Shown here piece after piece: positions 17,244-24,649 of a stretch of 40,668 bases of DNA. Position 1 is the first letter of the stretch. Each line of letters begins with the position of its first letter. The notes below the pieces were generated by a model. The model had not been told where the DNA came from. It was given only the letters and a program-made list of their open reading frames with translations, and ran no database searches. The DNA is from CAZFLM01 sp964519955 (lineage in GTDB: Bacteria; Armatimonadota; Chthonomonadetes; Chthonomonadales; CAJBBX01): NCBI GenBank assembly GCA_964519955.1, contig CAZFLM010000063.1, positions 1 through 40,668 of the forward strand, in the 5' to 3' direction. Made by a program: the position numbers and the translations under genes.

Positions 17244-17696
17244 NTGGCATCCGAGGCGTTCCATTCGTATGCCCGGCACCTGCCACACTGGCGGGCGTCC
17301 AACGCGGTCTACTTCGTGACGTGGCGCCTGGTGCCGTCGCAGGCTCCCCTCTCGGAGGCGGAGCGCACGCTTGTGTACGACGCCATCATGCACTTCCACG
17401 GCGTCCGCTATGAGGCCGTAGCTGGGGTGGTGATGGACGATCATGTGCACGTGCTGGTGCACCCGATCGAGCCGTAGGCCCTCGAGGCGATCGTGCACTC
17501 ATGGAAGTCCTATATCGCCAATAGGGTCCAGCGGGACCATGGCAGAACTGGGGCGATCTGGCAACAGGAGACCTATGATCGGATCGTGCGGAACCTGGAG
17601 GAGCTTGCTGAGAAGCTCGGGTACATCGTTGGCAACCCTGGCAAGCGCTGGCCCGACGTTGGGGCATATGTCTGGGTATGGCCGCGAGATGAGTGA
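17244..17696 (+). pseudogene. REP-associated tyrosine transposase (RAYT, Y1 family), interrupted by an amber codon
   Basis: Single-strand DNA transposase of the IS200-like Y1 (HUH) superfamily, of the chromosomal RAYT class that processes REP hairpins. If the last N of the gap is A, ATG lies at 17244. The frame then reads SYARHLPHWRASNAVYFVTWRL (typical RAYT start), VVMDDHVHVLVHP with the HUH pair His67/His69, a TAG at codon 78 (17475-17477), then IVHSWKSYIANR and GAIWQQETYDRIVRN, and LGYIVGNPGKR with probable catalytic Tyr127, ending at residue 150. Both halves fit the family with no frameshift, so a single substitution (for example CAG to TAG) is the simplest explanation. REP-like repeats lie on both sides in opposite orientations. 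A sequencing error at the TAG cannot be excluded. Confidence 0.85.
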
Positions 17697-18033
17697 TCCC
17701 GGTAGGCTGTGCAGGACGGGCAGGGACGCCCATCCCACCGGCAGGTGGTGCAGNNNNNNNNNNNNNNNNNNNNNNNNNNNNNNNNNNNNNNNNNNNNNNN
17801 NNNNNNNNNNNNNNNNNNNNNNNNNNNNNNNNNNNNNNNNNNNNNNNNNNNNNGGGACGCCCATCCCACCGGTAGGCTGTGCAGGACGGGCAGGGACGCC
17901 CATCCCACCGGTAGGCTGTGCAGGACGGGCAGGGACGCCCATCCCACCGGCAGGTGGTGCAGGACGGGCGGGGATGCCCATCCCACCGGCAGGCGGTGCA
18001 GGACGGGCGGGGACGCCCATCCCACCGGTAGGA
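17697..18033 (-). repeat. REP-like tandem array, locus D, 39-bp period, downstream of RAYT
   Basis: Units start at 17714, 17845 (truncated by the gap), 17884, 17923, 17962 and 18001. After the gap the spacing is exactly 39 bp. Each unit is a 28-bp hairpin core (GGACGGGC, loop, GCCCATCC, then CACCGG) plus 11 bp that varies (TAGGCTGTGCA, CAGGTGGTGCA, CAGGCGGTGCA). The last two units share AGGGAC to GGGGAT/GGGGAC loop changes. The 100 N at 17754-17853 are a placeholder, because 17714 to 17845 is 131 bp and out of phase. The array ends about 30 bp before rfbA, so it may lie in that gene's leader. Confidence 0.9.
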
Positions 18034-18064
18034 TGCCGGAACTGGGCCAAGAGAGGGGATATCG

Positions 18065-18937
18065 GTGAAGGGCATCGTGTTGGCAGGTGGGGCGGGGACG
18101 CGGCTGTTCCCGATCACGGAGGCGGTGAGCAAGCAGTTGCTGCCGGTCTACGACAAGCCGATGGTCTACTACCCGCTGTCGACGCTGATGCTCGCCGGTA
18201 TCCGGGAGATCCTGGTCATCTCGACGCCGACCGATCTGCCCTCGTTCCGCAAGCTGCTGGGCGACGGGAGCCGGTTCGGGGTCCAGTTCGCCTACGCCGA
18301 GCAGCCGCGGCCGGAGGGGCTGGCGCAGGCGTTCATCATCGGGCGCGAGTTCGTGGGCGGCGGGCCGGCGTGCCTCATCCTGGGCGACAATATCTTCTAC
18401 GGGCACGGGCTGACGCGGATGCTGGAGCGAGGGGCATCGCAGGAGCGTGGGGCGACCGTGTTCGGCTACTGGGTGCGCGATCCACAGCGGTACGGGGTGG
18501 TGGAGTTCGACGAGGCGGGGCGCGCGGTAAGCATCGAGGAGAAGCCCCAGGCGCCGCGCTCGTCGTACGCCGTGGTCGGGCTGTACTTCTACGATGGGCG
18601 CATCACGGAGATCGCGGCGTCGATCAAGCCGTCGGCGCGGGGCGAGCTGGAGATCACCGACGTCAACCGCGCCTACCTGGAGATGGGCGAGCTGCGCGTG
18701 GAGCGGATGGGGCGCGGCATGGCGTGGCTCGATACCGGGACGCACGAGTCGCTCCTGCAGGCCTCCAACTTCGTGCAGACCATCGAGCAGCGCCAGGGGC
18801 TCAAGATCGCGTGCCTGGAGGAGATCGCGTTCCAGCAGGGCTGGATCGATGCTGAGGGCGTGCTGGCGCAGGCGGAGCGTCTGAGCGGCACCGAGTACGG
18901 CGCCTATCTGCGGACGGTCGCCGCGGGAGCGAGGTAG
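18065..18937 (+). CDS. rfbA: Glucose-1-phosphate thymidylyltransferase
   Basis: A 290-residue cytoplasmic enzyme that joins dTTP and glucose 1-phosphate to give dTDP-glucose, the first step to dTDP-rhamnose and related sugars for surface polysaccharide. The sequence has the nucleotide-binding signature LAGGAGTRLFPIT, KQLLPVYDKPMVYYPLSTLMLAGI, the metal-binding Asp of LILGDNIFYG, VVEFDE then IEEKP, and ELEITDVNR, all standard for RmlA/RfbA at standard length. It starts at GTG with GAGAGGGG upstream. The other rhamnose genes (rfbB, C, D) are not adjacent. The next gene, of the URO-D family, starts 4 bp after the stop. Confidence 0.95.
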   Translation: MKGIVLAGGAGTRLFPITEAVSKQLLPVYDKPMVYYPLSTLMLAGIREILVISTPTDLPSFRKLLGDGSRFGVQFAYAEQPRPEGLAQAFIIGREFVGGGPACLILGDNIFYGHGLTRMLERGASQERGATVFGYWVRDPQRYGVVEFDEAGRAVSIEEKPQAPRSSYAVVGLYFYDGRITEIAASIKPSARGELEITDVNRAYLEMGELRVERMGRGMAWLDTGTHESLLQASNFVQTIEQRQGLKIACLEEIAFQQGWIDAEGVLAQAERLSGTEYGAYLRTVAAGAR

Positions 18938-18941
18938 GGGC

Positions 18942-20003
18942 ATGCTGGACCCGATCGTCGAGGCGCGCATCCTGGCGGCCATCCGCCACGAAGAGGGCGA
19001 TCGCGTCCCGATCTGGGACTACCTGGACAACCGGGCGATCGTCGACCACATCTGCCCGGGCTGGACCGACTACGGCGACGCGATGGCCCGCGTGTACGGC
19101 GCGCTCGGCATCGACCTCTGCCGCGGCTATGGGGCGTCCTACGCGCTGTCGGACGAGGGCTCGACGGAGGGCTCCAGCGAGGCAGTCGAGCGGAAGGTCT
19201 CGGGGCAGTCCAACTGGGTGACCAAGTACCCGATCCGTTCGCTCGACGACCTGCGGAGCTACACCGAGGAGCCGGTCAGCGAGGAGTGGGCACGGACCGA
19301 GTGGATCGGGTGGCTCCGGCGCGAGAGGGAGCGCTTCGAGCCGCACACCATGTTCGTCCCGTGCGCCGGCTGCGGCTTCCACGACACGTTCGGCACGATG
19401 GGCCAGCAGCTCTTCTCGTACGCCATCTACGACGCGCCGGCGGACATCGAGCGCCTGCTGGAGATCAAGACCGAGTCGGCGGTGCGGCTCGCGCGGGCGG
19501 CTGCGGACGCGAAGCTCTGCCCGATCTACTTCATCGGCGACGACGTGGCGTACAAGGGGCGCCTGCTGTTCTCCCCGCAGTTCCTCCGCCGCACGTTCAT
19601 CCGCTCGCTGCGCCGCGTCATCGAACCGGTGAAGGCCGCCGGCCTGACTGTGATCTTCCACAGCGACGGCTACGTGATGGACATCCTCGACGACATGCTG
19701 GATGCGGGCATCGACGGGCTGAACCCGATCGAGCCGATCGCCGGGATGGACATCGGGCTGCTGAAGAAGCGCTACGGGAAGCGCCTGGTGCTGGTCGGCA
19801 ACGTGGACTGCTCGCAGGTGCTCCCGCTCGGCACGGTAGGCGACGTGGTGGAGGCGACGAAGGCGTGCCTGCGGGCGGCGGGGCACGGCGGCGGGCTGCT
19901 GATCGGCTCGTCGAGCGAGATCGTGCCCTGCACGCCGGTGGCGAACATCCTGGCGTTCTACGAGGCCTGCCGCGAGTGGGGGCGCTATCCGCTGGTCGTG
20001 TAG
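18942..20003 (+). CDS. Uroporphyrinogen decarboxylase (URO-D) fold protein, probable corrinoid methyltransferase type
   Basis: A 353-residue cytoplasmic protein of the URO-D/MtaA superfamily. Visible features are the N-terminal AAIRHEEGDRVPIWDYL, a central YFIGDDVAYKGRLLFSPQFLRR, and the C-terminal half VIFHSDGYVMDILDDMLDAGIDGLNPIEP then LVLVGNVDCSQVLPLGT. These match the large uncharacterised branch related to methylcobamide:CoM methyltransferases rather than haem HemE, which conserves different active-site arginines. That branch often occurs with sugar catabolic genes in Planctomycetes and Armatimonadota. It is only 4 bp from rfbA, an unexpected partner, and no corrinoid protein gene is near. 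Substrate unknown. Confidence 0.82.
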   Translation: MLDPIVEARILAAIRHEEGDRVPIWDYLDNRAIVDHICPGWTDYGDAMARVYGALGIDLCRGYGASYALSDEGSTEGSSEAVERKVSGQSNWVTKYPIRSLDDLRSYTEEPVSEEWARTEWIGWLRRERERFEPHTMFVPCAGCGFHDTFGTMGQQLFSYAIYDAPADIERLLEIKTESAVRLARAAADAKLCPIYFIGDDVAYKGRLLFSPQFLRRTFIRSLRRVIEPVKAAGLTVIFHSDGYVMDILDDMLDAGIDGLNPIEPIAGMDIGLLKKRYGKRLVLVGNVDCSQVLPLGTVGDVVEATKACLRAAGHGGGLLIGSSSEIVPCTPVANILAFYEACREWGRYPLVV

Positions 20004-20019
20004 GGGCGGCGCGGCGGGC

Positions 20020-20044
20020 GGGACTTGGGACTTGGGGGTTGGGG
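20020..20044 (+). other. Potential G-quadruplex ahead of the ECF sigma operon
   Basis: Four G-runs are spaced GGG-ACTT-GGG-ACTT-GGGGG-TT-GGGG, which satisfies the usual quadruplex pattern with loops of 4, 4 and 2 nt. It lies in the 187 bp between the URO-D-type gene and the sigma factor gene, flanked by two GGCGGCGCGGCGGG copies. It could affect the transcript or promoter; no function is shown by the sequence. Confidence 0.5.
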
Positions 20045-20190
20045 CGGCGCGGCGGGGGCGTGTGCGCTGGTGTGACGGAATCCTCGTACGTGTGCTAATG
20101 AACTCCGGGGCGACTCCGGCGTCTATGATCGTGAAGCGATCACACCTGTCGGTCGAATGGCCGGCGCCCGGAGCGCGCGAGGTGGTTGCA

Positions 20191-20778
20191 GTGGCAGATG
20201 CCGACGTCCGGTTGATCCTGCGGTGTCAGTCGAACGACGCCGCGGCGTTCAACGAGATCGTGGCGCGGTACCAGAACAAGGTGTACAACTACATCTGCCG
20301 GATGATCGGCGCGGGTGTGGATGCCGAGGACTTGGCGCAGGAGACGTTCGTGCGCGCCTACACGAACATCCACTCGTTCCAGAGCCGGGCGAGCCTCAAC
20401 ACGTGGTTGTTCCGGATCGCCACGAACATCTGTATCGACCACGCGCGGCGGGGCAAGCGGCGTTCGATGACGACGTCGCTGATGGCTGAGGACGATGAGA
20501 CCGGGGAGAGCGTCGAGTGCGAGTTCCCGGACAGCCGCTTCGATCCGCAGGCCGTGCTGATGAACGCGGAACTGGGCGTCGAGCTGGATCGAGCGCTCGC
20601 AGAGCTGCCCGAGAAGCTGCGCGCCGTGGTTGTGCTGCACGATATGGAAGGGCTGCCGTACGATGAGATCGCGGGCGTGGTCGACTGCCCGCTGGGTACG
20701 GTGAAGTCACGGCTGTTCAACGCCCGGATGGCGCTGCGCCAGAAGCTGGCGCCGTACCTCGAGGGCGTGTTGGCATAG
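20191..20778 (+). CDS. ECF (RpoE-type) RNA polymerase sigma factor
   Basis: A 195-residue extracytoplasmic-function sigma factor. Region 2 is seen in FNEIVARYQNKVYNYICRMIG, DAEDLAQETFVRAYTNI and LNTWLFRIATNICIDHARR, and region 4 in LPEKLRAVVVLHDMEGLPYDEIAGVVDCPLGTVKSRLFNARMALRQKL. I chose GTG 20191 because GAGGTG (20179-20184) is 6 bp upstream and the protein then starts right before region 2, as is usual. ATG 20098 or 20125 are alternatives that add up to 31 residues. The anti-sigma gene follows 52 bp downstream and an RseB-like gene comes next, so it probably directs an envelope-stress regulon and its own operon. Confidence 0.9.
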   Translation: MADADVRLILRCQSNDAAAFNEIVARYQNKVYNYICRMIGAGVDAEDLAQETFVRAYTNIHSFQSRASLNTWLFRIATNICIDHARRGKRRSMTTSLMAEDDETGESVECEFPDSRFDPQAVLMNAELGVELDRALAELPEKLRAVVVLHDMEGLPYDEIAGVVDCPLGTVKSRLFNARMALRQKLAPYLEGVLA

Positions 20779-20830
20779 TCCCGGCGTGGCCGGGACCGAG
20801 GCGCGTCAGGCGCCGGTTGGGAGCGTCGGC

Positions 20831-21346
20831 ATGAGCTGCCGAAAGATGCAGGCCAGGCTGTCGGAGTACCTGGACAACGCGCTGGGCGCGCACGAGACCT
20901 GGGAGCTGGAGAAGCACCTGGCGGGCTGCCGCGAGTGCTCGAGGGTCCTCGCCGAGCTGCGCCGCACGGTGGCGGCCGTTCAGGCTGCGCCGCGCTTCGA
21001 GGTGTCGGCGGACTTCGCCGCCTCGCTGCAGCAGCGCCTGGCCGCCGCGGCCCCCAAGCCGCGCCGCCGCGCCTGGCTAGTAAGCATCCCCAGCATGTTC
21101 CGCCCGCGGCTGCTGCCTGCATGGGGCTTGGCGACGGCCGCCGCGACGCTGGCAGTGCTGGCCTTCCTGCCCTCCGCGCCCCGGGGGGCAAACGTCCAGC
21201 CGCCGCCCGTGCCCGGCCCGTCTCGCGAGGTACAGGCCGCGCGGGCTCACACCGTCGGTCTGGCGGCCGCCAACCCGCTCGAGGATGTGGCATCTGCCAA
21301 TCTTGCCGCTTCCATGTTGCCTTCCGATACGTCGGGAGCCGAGTGA
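20831..21346 (+). CDS. Zinc-finger (ZAS-type) anti-sigma factor
   Basis: A 171-residue single-pass membrane protein. The N-terminal cytoplasmic domain has the putative zinc-finger pattern CRKMQARLSEYLDNAL, then LEKHLAGCRECSRVLAEL (His-x3-Cys-x2-Cys), used by ZAS anti-sigma factors to hold ECF sigmas. A transmembrane helix follows at about residues 93-115 (AWGLATAAATLAVLAFLPS), then a short Pro/Ala-rich exported tail. GGGAG at about 20818-20822 supports ATG 20831; an ATG at 20786 is in frame but without a good site. It sits between the sigma factor gene and the RseB-like gene, and its stop overlaps the latter's start. Confidence 0.85.
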   Translation: MSCRKMQARLSEYLDNALGAHETWELEKHLAGCRECSRVLAELRRTVAAVQAAPRFEVSADFAASLQQRLAAAAPKPRRRAWLVSIPSMFRPRLLPAWGLATAAATLAVLAFLPSAPRGANVQPPPVPGPSREVQAARAHTVGLAAANPLEDVASANLAASMLPSDTSGAE

Positions 21347-22461
21347 CGCACGTGATCTGCATGGGACTAACAACCTGGTTGCGCGTGAGCCGGATTCCGG
21401 CGGCGTTGGCGATCCTGGCGCTGGTGCTGGCCGGGGTACCGGCCTCGGGGCAGGCGCCCACCACGACGACGTCGCGGCCGCAGGACGTGCGCAAGGCGCT
21501 GCGCGCGGCGCTCGCCAAACGCGCGGCCGCCGCCCAGCGTGCCGGCCTCAAGCAGGCGCGCGCAGCGCTCGAGCTGTACCTGAGGAAGGGGCTGCGGCAG
21601 CCCTACATCGCGCACCAGACCACTCGCCTGCTCACCGGCCGCGTGCTCGAGTCGACGCAGATAGTCAAGCACGCCGGCCCGGCGCGTGAGCGGATCGAGT
21701 ATGTGACCCCGCCCGTGATGGCCGGCGAGATCATCCTGATGGATGGCGTGCGCCTGCTGAACTACAAGGCCGGGCCGAAGAAGCGCATCTTCGAGGGTGT
21801 CGTGCTGCCGACGGAGATCGAGCACCGCGCGGCGCAGCTTCTGCGAGGCTTCGCGACGGGGGCGGTGACGGCTTCGGTGGTCGGCAACCAGGTCATCGCC
21901 GGCCGGAACGCGACCATCGTCGAGATACGCTCCACGGGGGCGGCCGGCTTCTACAAGCGCCTGGCCATCGACGCGGAGACGGGCGTGCGCCTGCGCATGG
22001 AGGACCTCAACCAGCGCGGCGTGGTGGTGCGCGAGGTATTCGTCACCGAGATCGACTACACGCCGACGTTCGAACGCGCCGACTTCCGCGCCGACATGCT
22101 GCCGCCGGCGCCGCGCGAGCCGCGGTTCCCGACGAGTGCGCCGCTCGGAACGGTGGCCGAGGCGCAAGCGCAGGTTCCGTACACCATCAGGCAGCCGACG
22201 CCGCCCGCGGGTTACGCGCTGAACGGCGTGTGGGTCGTGGGCGCGGGACCGCAGCGGGTGACCACGATCCTGCGCTACTCCGACGGTGTCGTATCGTTCG
22301 CCCTCTTCGAGACGCCGGCGCCCCAGCGACTGATTGGGGCGCGCAAGCGCATTCAGCGGCTGCCCGGGGCGACGAGCTGGGTGTCCGGCGATCTGGTGTT
22401 CAGCCTCATTGGCAGCTTGCGGCGCGAGGCGGCGGACTCCATCATCGCTTCGCTGGAGTAG
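21343..22461 (+). CDS. RseB/MucB- or LolA-like periplasmic protein
   Basis: A 372-residue exported protein with an N-terminal signal anchor (IPAALAILALVLAGVPASGQA). The region of about residues 75-240 resembles the LolA/RseB beta-sheet half-barrel (TTRLLTGRVLESTQIVKHAGPARERIEYVTP, ILMDGVRLLNYKAGPKK, FYKRLAIDAETGVRLRMEDLNQRG). The C-terminal part (about 270-372, PPAGYALNGVWVV, VTTILRYSDGVVSFALFE) resembles the second RseB domain. RseB proteins shield the anti-sigma factor or sense mislocalised lipoproteins. The GTG start overlaps the anti-sigma stop as GTGA, so the two are coupled. Its last 20 bp overlap the convergent alpha-galactosidase gene. Confidence 0.75.
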   Translation: MTHVICMGLTTWLRVSRIPAALAILALVLAGVPASGQAPTTTTSRPQDVRKALRAALAKRAAAAQRAGLKQARAALELYLRKGLRQPYIAHQTTRLLTGRVLESTQIVKHAGPARERIEYVTPPVMAGEIILMDGVRLLNYKAGPKKRIFEGVVLPTEIEHRAAQLLRGFATGAVTASVVGNQVIAGRNATIVEIRSTGAAGFYKRLAIDAETGVRLRMEDLNQRGVVVREVFVTEIDYTPTFERADFRADMLPPAPREPRFPTSAPLGTVAEAQAQVPYTIRQPTPPAGYALNGVWVVGAGPQRVTTILRYSDGVVSFALFETPAPQRLIGARKRIQRLPGATSWVSGDLVFSLIGSLRREAADSIIASLE

Positions 22462-24457
22462 GTCCTGCGCGCTTCTGCGCGCGCGGCGTGCCGACCCTGA
22501 CTAGCACACAGCCGTGCGCGGGCACCGTGGCGGCGAACTCCCGGCGGAACTCGCCCAGGTCCCGCTGCTTCCAGAGGTCGCGCACGCGCTGCGCGCCTGT
22601 GACCCCCACATTGGCCCACCTGGCGGCGACCCTCTGCTTCATGAGGCCACGGTTGAAGAGCCCCACCGCGACCGTACCGTCGAACAGCGGCCTCGACCAC
22701 ACCTCCAGGACACCGTCCTTCCACCGGAGTTGGGCGGCCCTCCCCAGCGGGTCCTGGTCTACATCCAGCACCTCGTCGTTCGTCAGCAGCGCCAGCGTCC
22801 AGGGGTCGAGCCTCGTCAGATCGCAGCTCAGCAGTAGCGGCGACGCGGCGAGGCTCCAGAGGCTCATCTGCGTGATCTGTTCGTTGGGTGTCAGCCGCGA
22901 TCTGTGGCCGTTGCTGCCTCCGATCAGGCCGACCTGGAGCATGTCCGCGTCGTTCCATCCGCCTGGGCCTGCGTGCCTGCCGATGCCGGCCTGCGCAAAG
23001 CCGATCTCCGAGATGGCGCCCCACGTGTCGCTGCTGTCACCGGTGGTGCGCCAGAAGTGGCCGCCGACCTCTCTGCCCCACTCCCACACTTGGCCCATGC
23101 CGTACTGGCACAGGCTGTAGATCATGTCGCGGTCCGCCGCCTCGATGGCGCGCTTCATGCGGACGTATGGGTCCTTGTAGTGCTCCACGGAGCTTCCGCC
23201 GGCCACCTCGCCGTAGGAGCACCAGTCGTACTTGAGCAGGTCGACGCCCCACTCCGCGTAGGTGGCCGCGTCCTGCCGCTCGTGCCGCCAGCTCCCCTCG
23301 AACCCCGCGCAGGTCTTGGGGCCGGGCGACGAGTAGATGCCGAACTTCAGGCCGAGCGCGTGGATGTGGTCGCCGAGCCCCTTCATGTCCGGGAACCGCT
23401 CGTTGCCCTGGATCTCGCCGTCCGCGTTGCGCGTTCCCTGCCAGCAGTCGTCGATGGCCACGAAGCTGTACCCGTGGGCTGCGAGGGCGGTCTTGACGAG
23501 CCAGTCGGCGGCTTCCTCCATGTGCTGCTGGCTCACCTCGCCGAACCAGGAGTACCAGGAGTTCCAGCCCATCGGCGGGGTGAGCGCGAGCTTGTCCTTG
23601 CCCCCGACGATGGTCAGGTTGCGCTTGCCGGCGCCCCTCGGCCCGCGGACCGTGAGCGCGACGATCGTCTCGCCGGCCCGGCGCAGCGTGCCCGCGATGA
23701 TGCCCGTGTGCGGGTTGAGCGACAGCCCCTCGGGCAGGTTGGCGGCGGCGAAGCGCAGCGGCGGCGTGCCGGTGGCGGGTATGCGGAAGAGGAACGGGCG
23801 GCCCGGCGTCGAGCCGACGATCCGCGGCCCGTGGATCGCTGGCACCGGCGAGACGCCCGTCGCGATGGTGGGGACGGGCTCTTCCGGGAGCGAGATGGTC
23901 CTGGGCCGCTCTGTTGCGCCGCGGCGCATCAGGATCAGGGCGCCGCCCCAGTCAGCGTGGTCGTTCGTATCGCCGTCGTCGGCATCGTCGACCGTGAGCT
24001 GCAGGTAGCGGGCGCCGCGGAGGTCGACATCGAGGAGCTTCGGCGCGTCGCCGCCGTGCTGGATCGGCGTGTCCGCCCTGGGCTTGCCGTCGACGAGTAC
24101 GTGGAACCGAACCGAGCCGCGACCATGGCGCTCGTCGTCGAGGCCAACCATCGAGATGAACCGCGTGGCGGCGCGGCGCAGGTCGATCAGCACCTCGGAC
24201 GTCGCGTGCGTGCCCACGCCGTGTGGGAAGGTGATGCCCGCGAGCCGTATGGGGGCGCCATCGATGGAAGTCGCCGCGTTCGGCCGGCCCCAGCCAGCCG
24301 ACATCTTCGAGAGATCGAGCGCGTCCAGCCATACGGCATTGGCCGGCGCGTCCCTTGCCTGCGCGAGAGCCGCTGCGTCAGCCACTTGAACCCGCGCCGG
24401 GAGCGAGGCGGGCAGGCCGAGAAGGGCGAGGACAGCGGCTATCGCGGACAGGCGCAT
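22442..24457 (-). CDS. Exported GH27 alpha-galactosidase with N-terminal NPCBM domain
   Basis: A 671-residue secreted enzyme removing terminal alpha-galactose (or a related residue) from polysaccharide. It begins with a signal peptide (MRLSAIAAVLALLGLPASLPARV). An NPCBM-type carbohydrate-binding domain follows (about residues 35-185: FPHGVGTHATSEVLIDL, VGLDDERHGRGSVRFHVLVDG, YLQLTVDDADDG), then a putative Ig-like segment (about 205-275). The GH27 barrel starts at LTPPMGWNSWYSW. The nucleophile is Asp411 in LLKYDWCSYG, and the acid/base Asp lies in GGWNDADMLQVG. ATG 24457 has GGAGGAA upstream; an in-frame ATG 45 bp earlier would bury the signal peptide. It is a lone minus-strand gene facing the sigma operon. 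Confidence 0.93.
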   Translation of the reverse strand: MRLSAIAAVLALLGLPASLPARVQVADAAALAQARDAPANAVWLDALDLSKMSAGWGRPNAATSIDGAPIRLAGITFPHGVGTHATSEVLIDLRRAATRFISMVGLDDERHGRGSVRFHVLVDGKPRADTPIQHGGDAPKLLDVDLRGARYLQLTVDDADDGDTNDHADWGGALILMRRGATERPRTISLPEEPVPTIATGVSPVPAIHGPRIVGSTPGRPFLFRIPATGTPPLRFAAANLPEGLSLNPHTGIIAGTLRRAGETIVALTVRGPRGAGKRNLTIVGGKDKLALTPPMGWNSWYSWFGEVSQQHMEEAADWLVKTALAAHGYSFVAIDDCWQGTRNADGEIQGNERFPDMKGLGDHIHALGLKFGIYSSPGPKTCAGFEGSWRHERQDAATYAEWGVDLLKYDWCSYGEVAGGSSVEHYKDPYVRMKRAIEAADRDMIYSLCQYGMGQVWEWGREVGGHFWRTTGDSSDTWGAISEIGFAQAGIGRHAGPGGWNDADMLQVGLIGGSNGHRSRLTPNEQITQMSLWSLAASPLLLSCDLTRLDPWTLALLTNDEVLDVDQDPLGRAAQLRWKDGVLEVWSRPLFDGTVAVGLFNRGLMKQRVAARWANVGVTGAQRVRDLWKQRDLGEFRREFAATVPAHGCVLVRVGTPRAQKRAGPTPAKR

Positions 24458-24565
24458 GGGGTGGTTCCTCCAGTTCGGCCGAGCGCGTCGCGGTGCGCGC
24501 ATCGAGCCGCGGGACTATGGGCCGCGCGGGGCGCCGAGTCCTGCTTCGGGGGATGGGCTGGCACA

Positions 24566-24594
24566 TTGCCGTTCGCCGGCGGCAGTGGTATAAG
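24566..24594 (+). promoter_or_regulatory. Sigma-70 promoter of the antitoxin gene
   Basis: TTGCCG at 24566-24571 and TATAAG at 24589-24594 are separated by 17 bp, with an extended TG (24586-24587) one base before the -10. It lies 55 bp upstream of the antitoxin ATG. Confidence 0.72.
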
Positions 24595-24649
24595 GTGCAA
24601 GCGGCACGTTCACGTGATGGAGATGCCGATCGGCACTGGAGGGACGACA

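Noticed and set aside
17475..17477. Recoded amber codon (pyrrolysine or suppressor tRNA) in the RAYT gene
   Set aside because: No pyl genes or suppressor tRNA are in the window, and other genes here end normally at TAG.
17697..18033. Regular direct repeats that could suggest a CRISPR array
   Set aside because: The variable part is only 11 bp and comes in a few repeated types, the repeat is a perfect hairpin shared with other loci, and no cas genes are in the window.
16939..18064. A classical insertion sequence with terminal inverted repeats and target duplication
   Set aside because: The repeats are multi-copy REP-type hairpins also found at other loci, and no direct target duplication is visible; RAYTs are not self-mobile like IS200.
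18942..20003. HemE (haem biosynthesis uroporphyrinogen decarboxylase)
   Set aside because: The fold matches, but the sequence belongs to the divergent methyltransferase-like branch and no haem genes are nearby.
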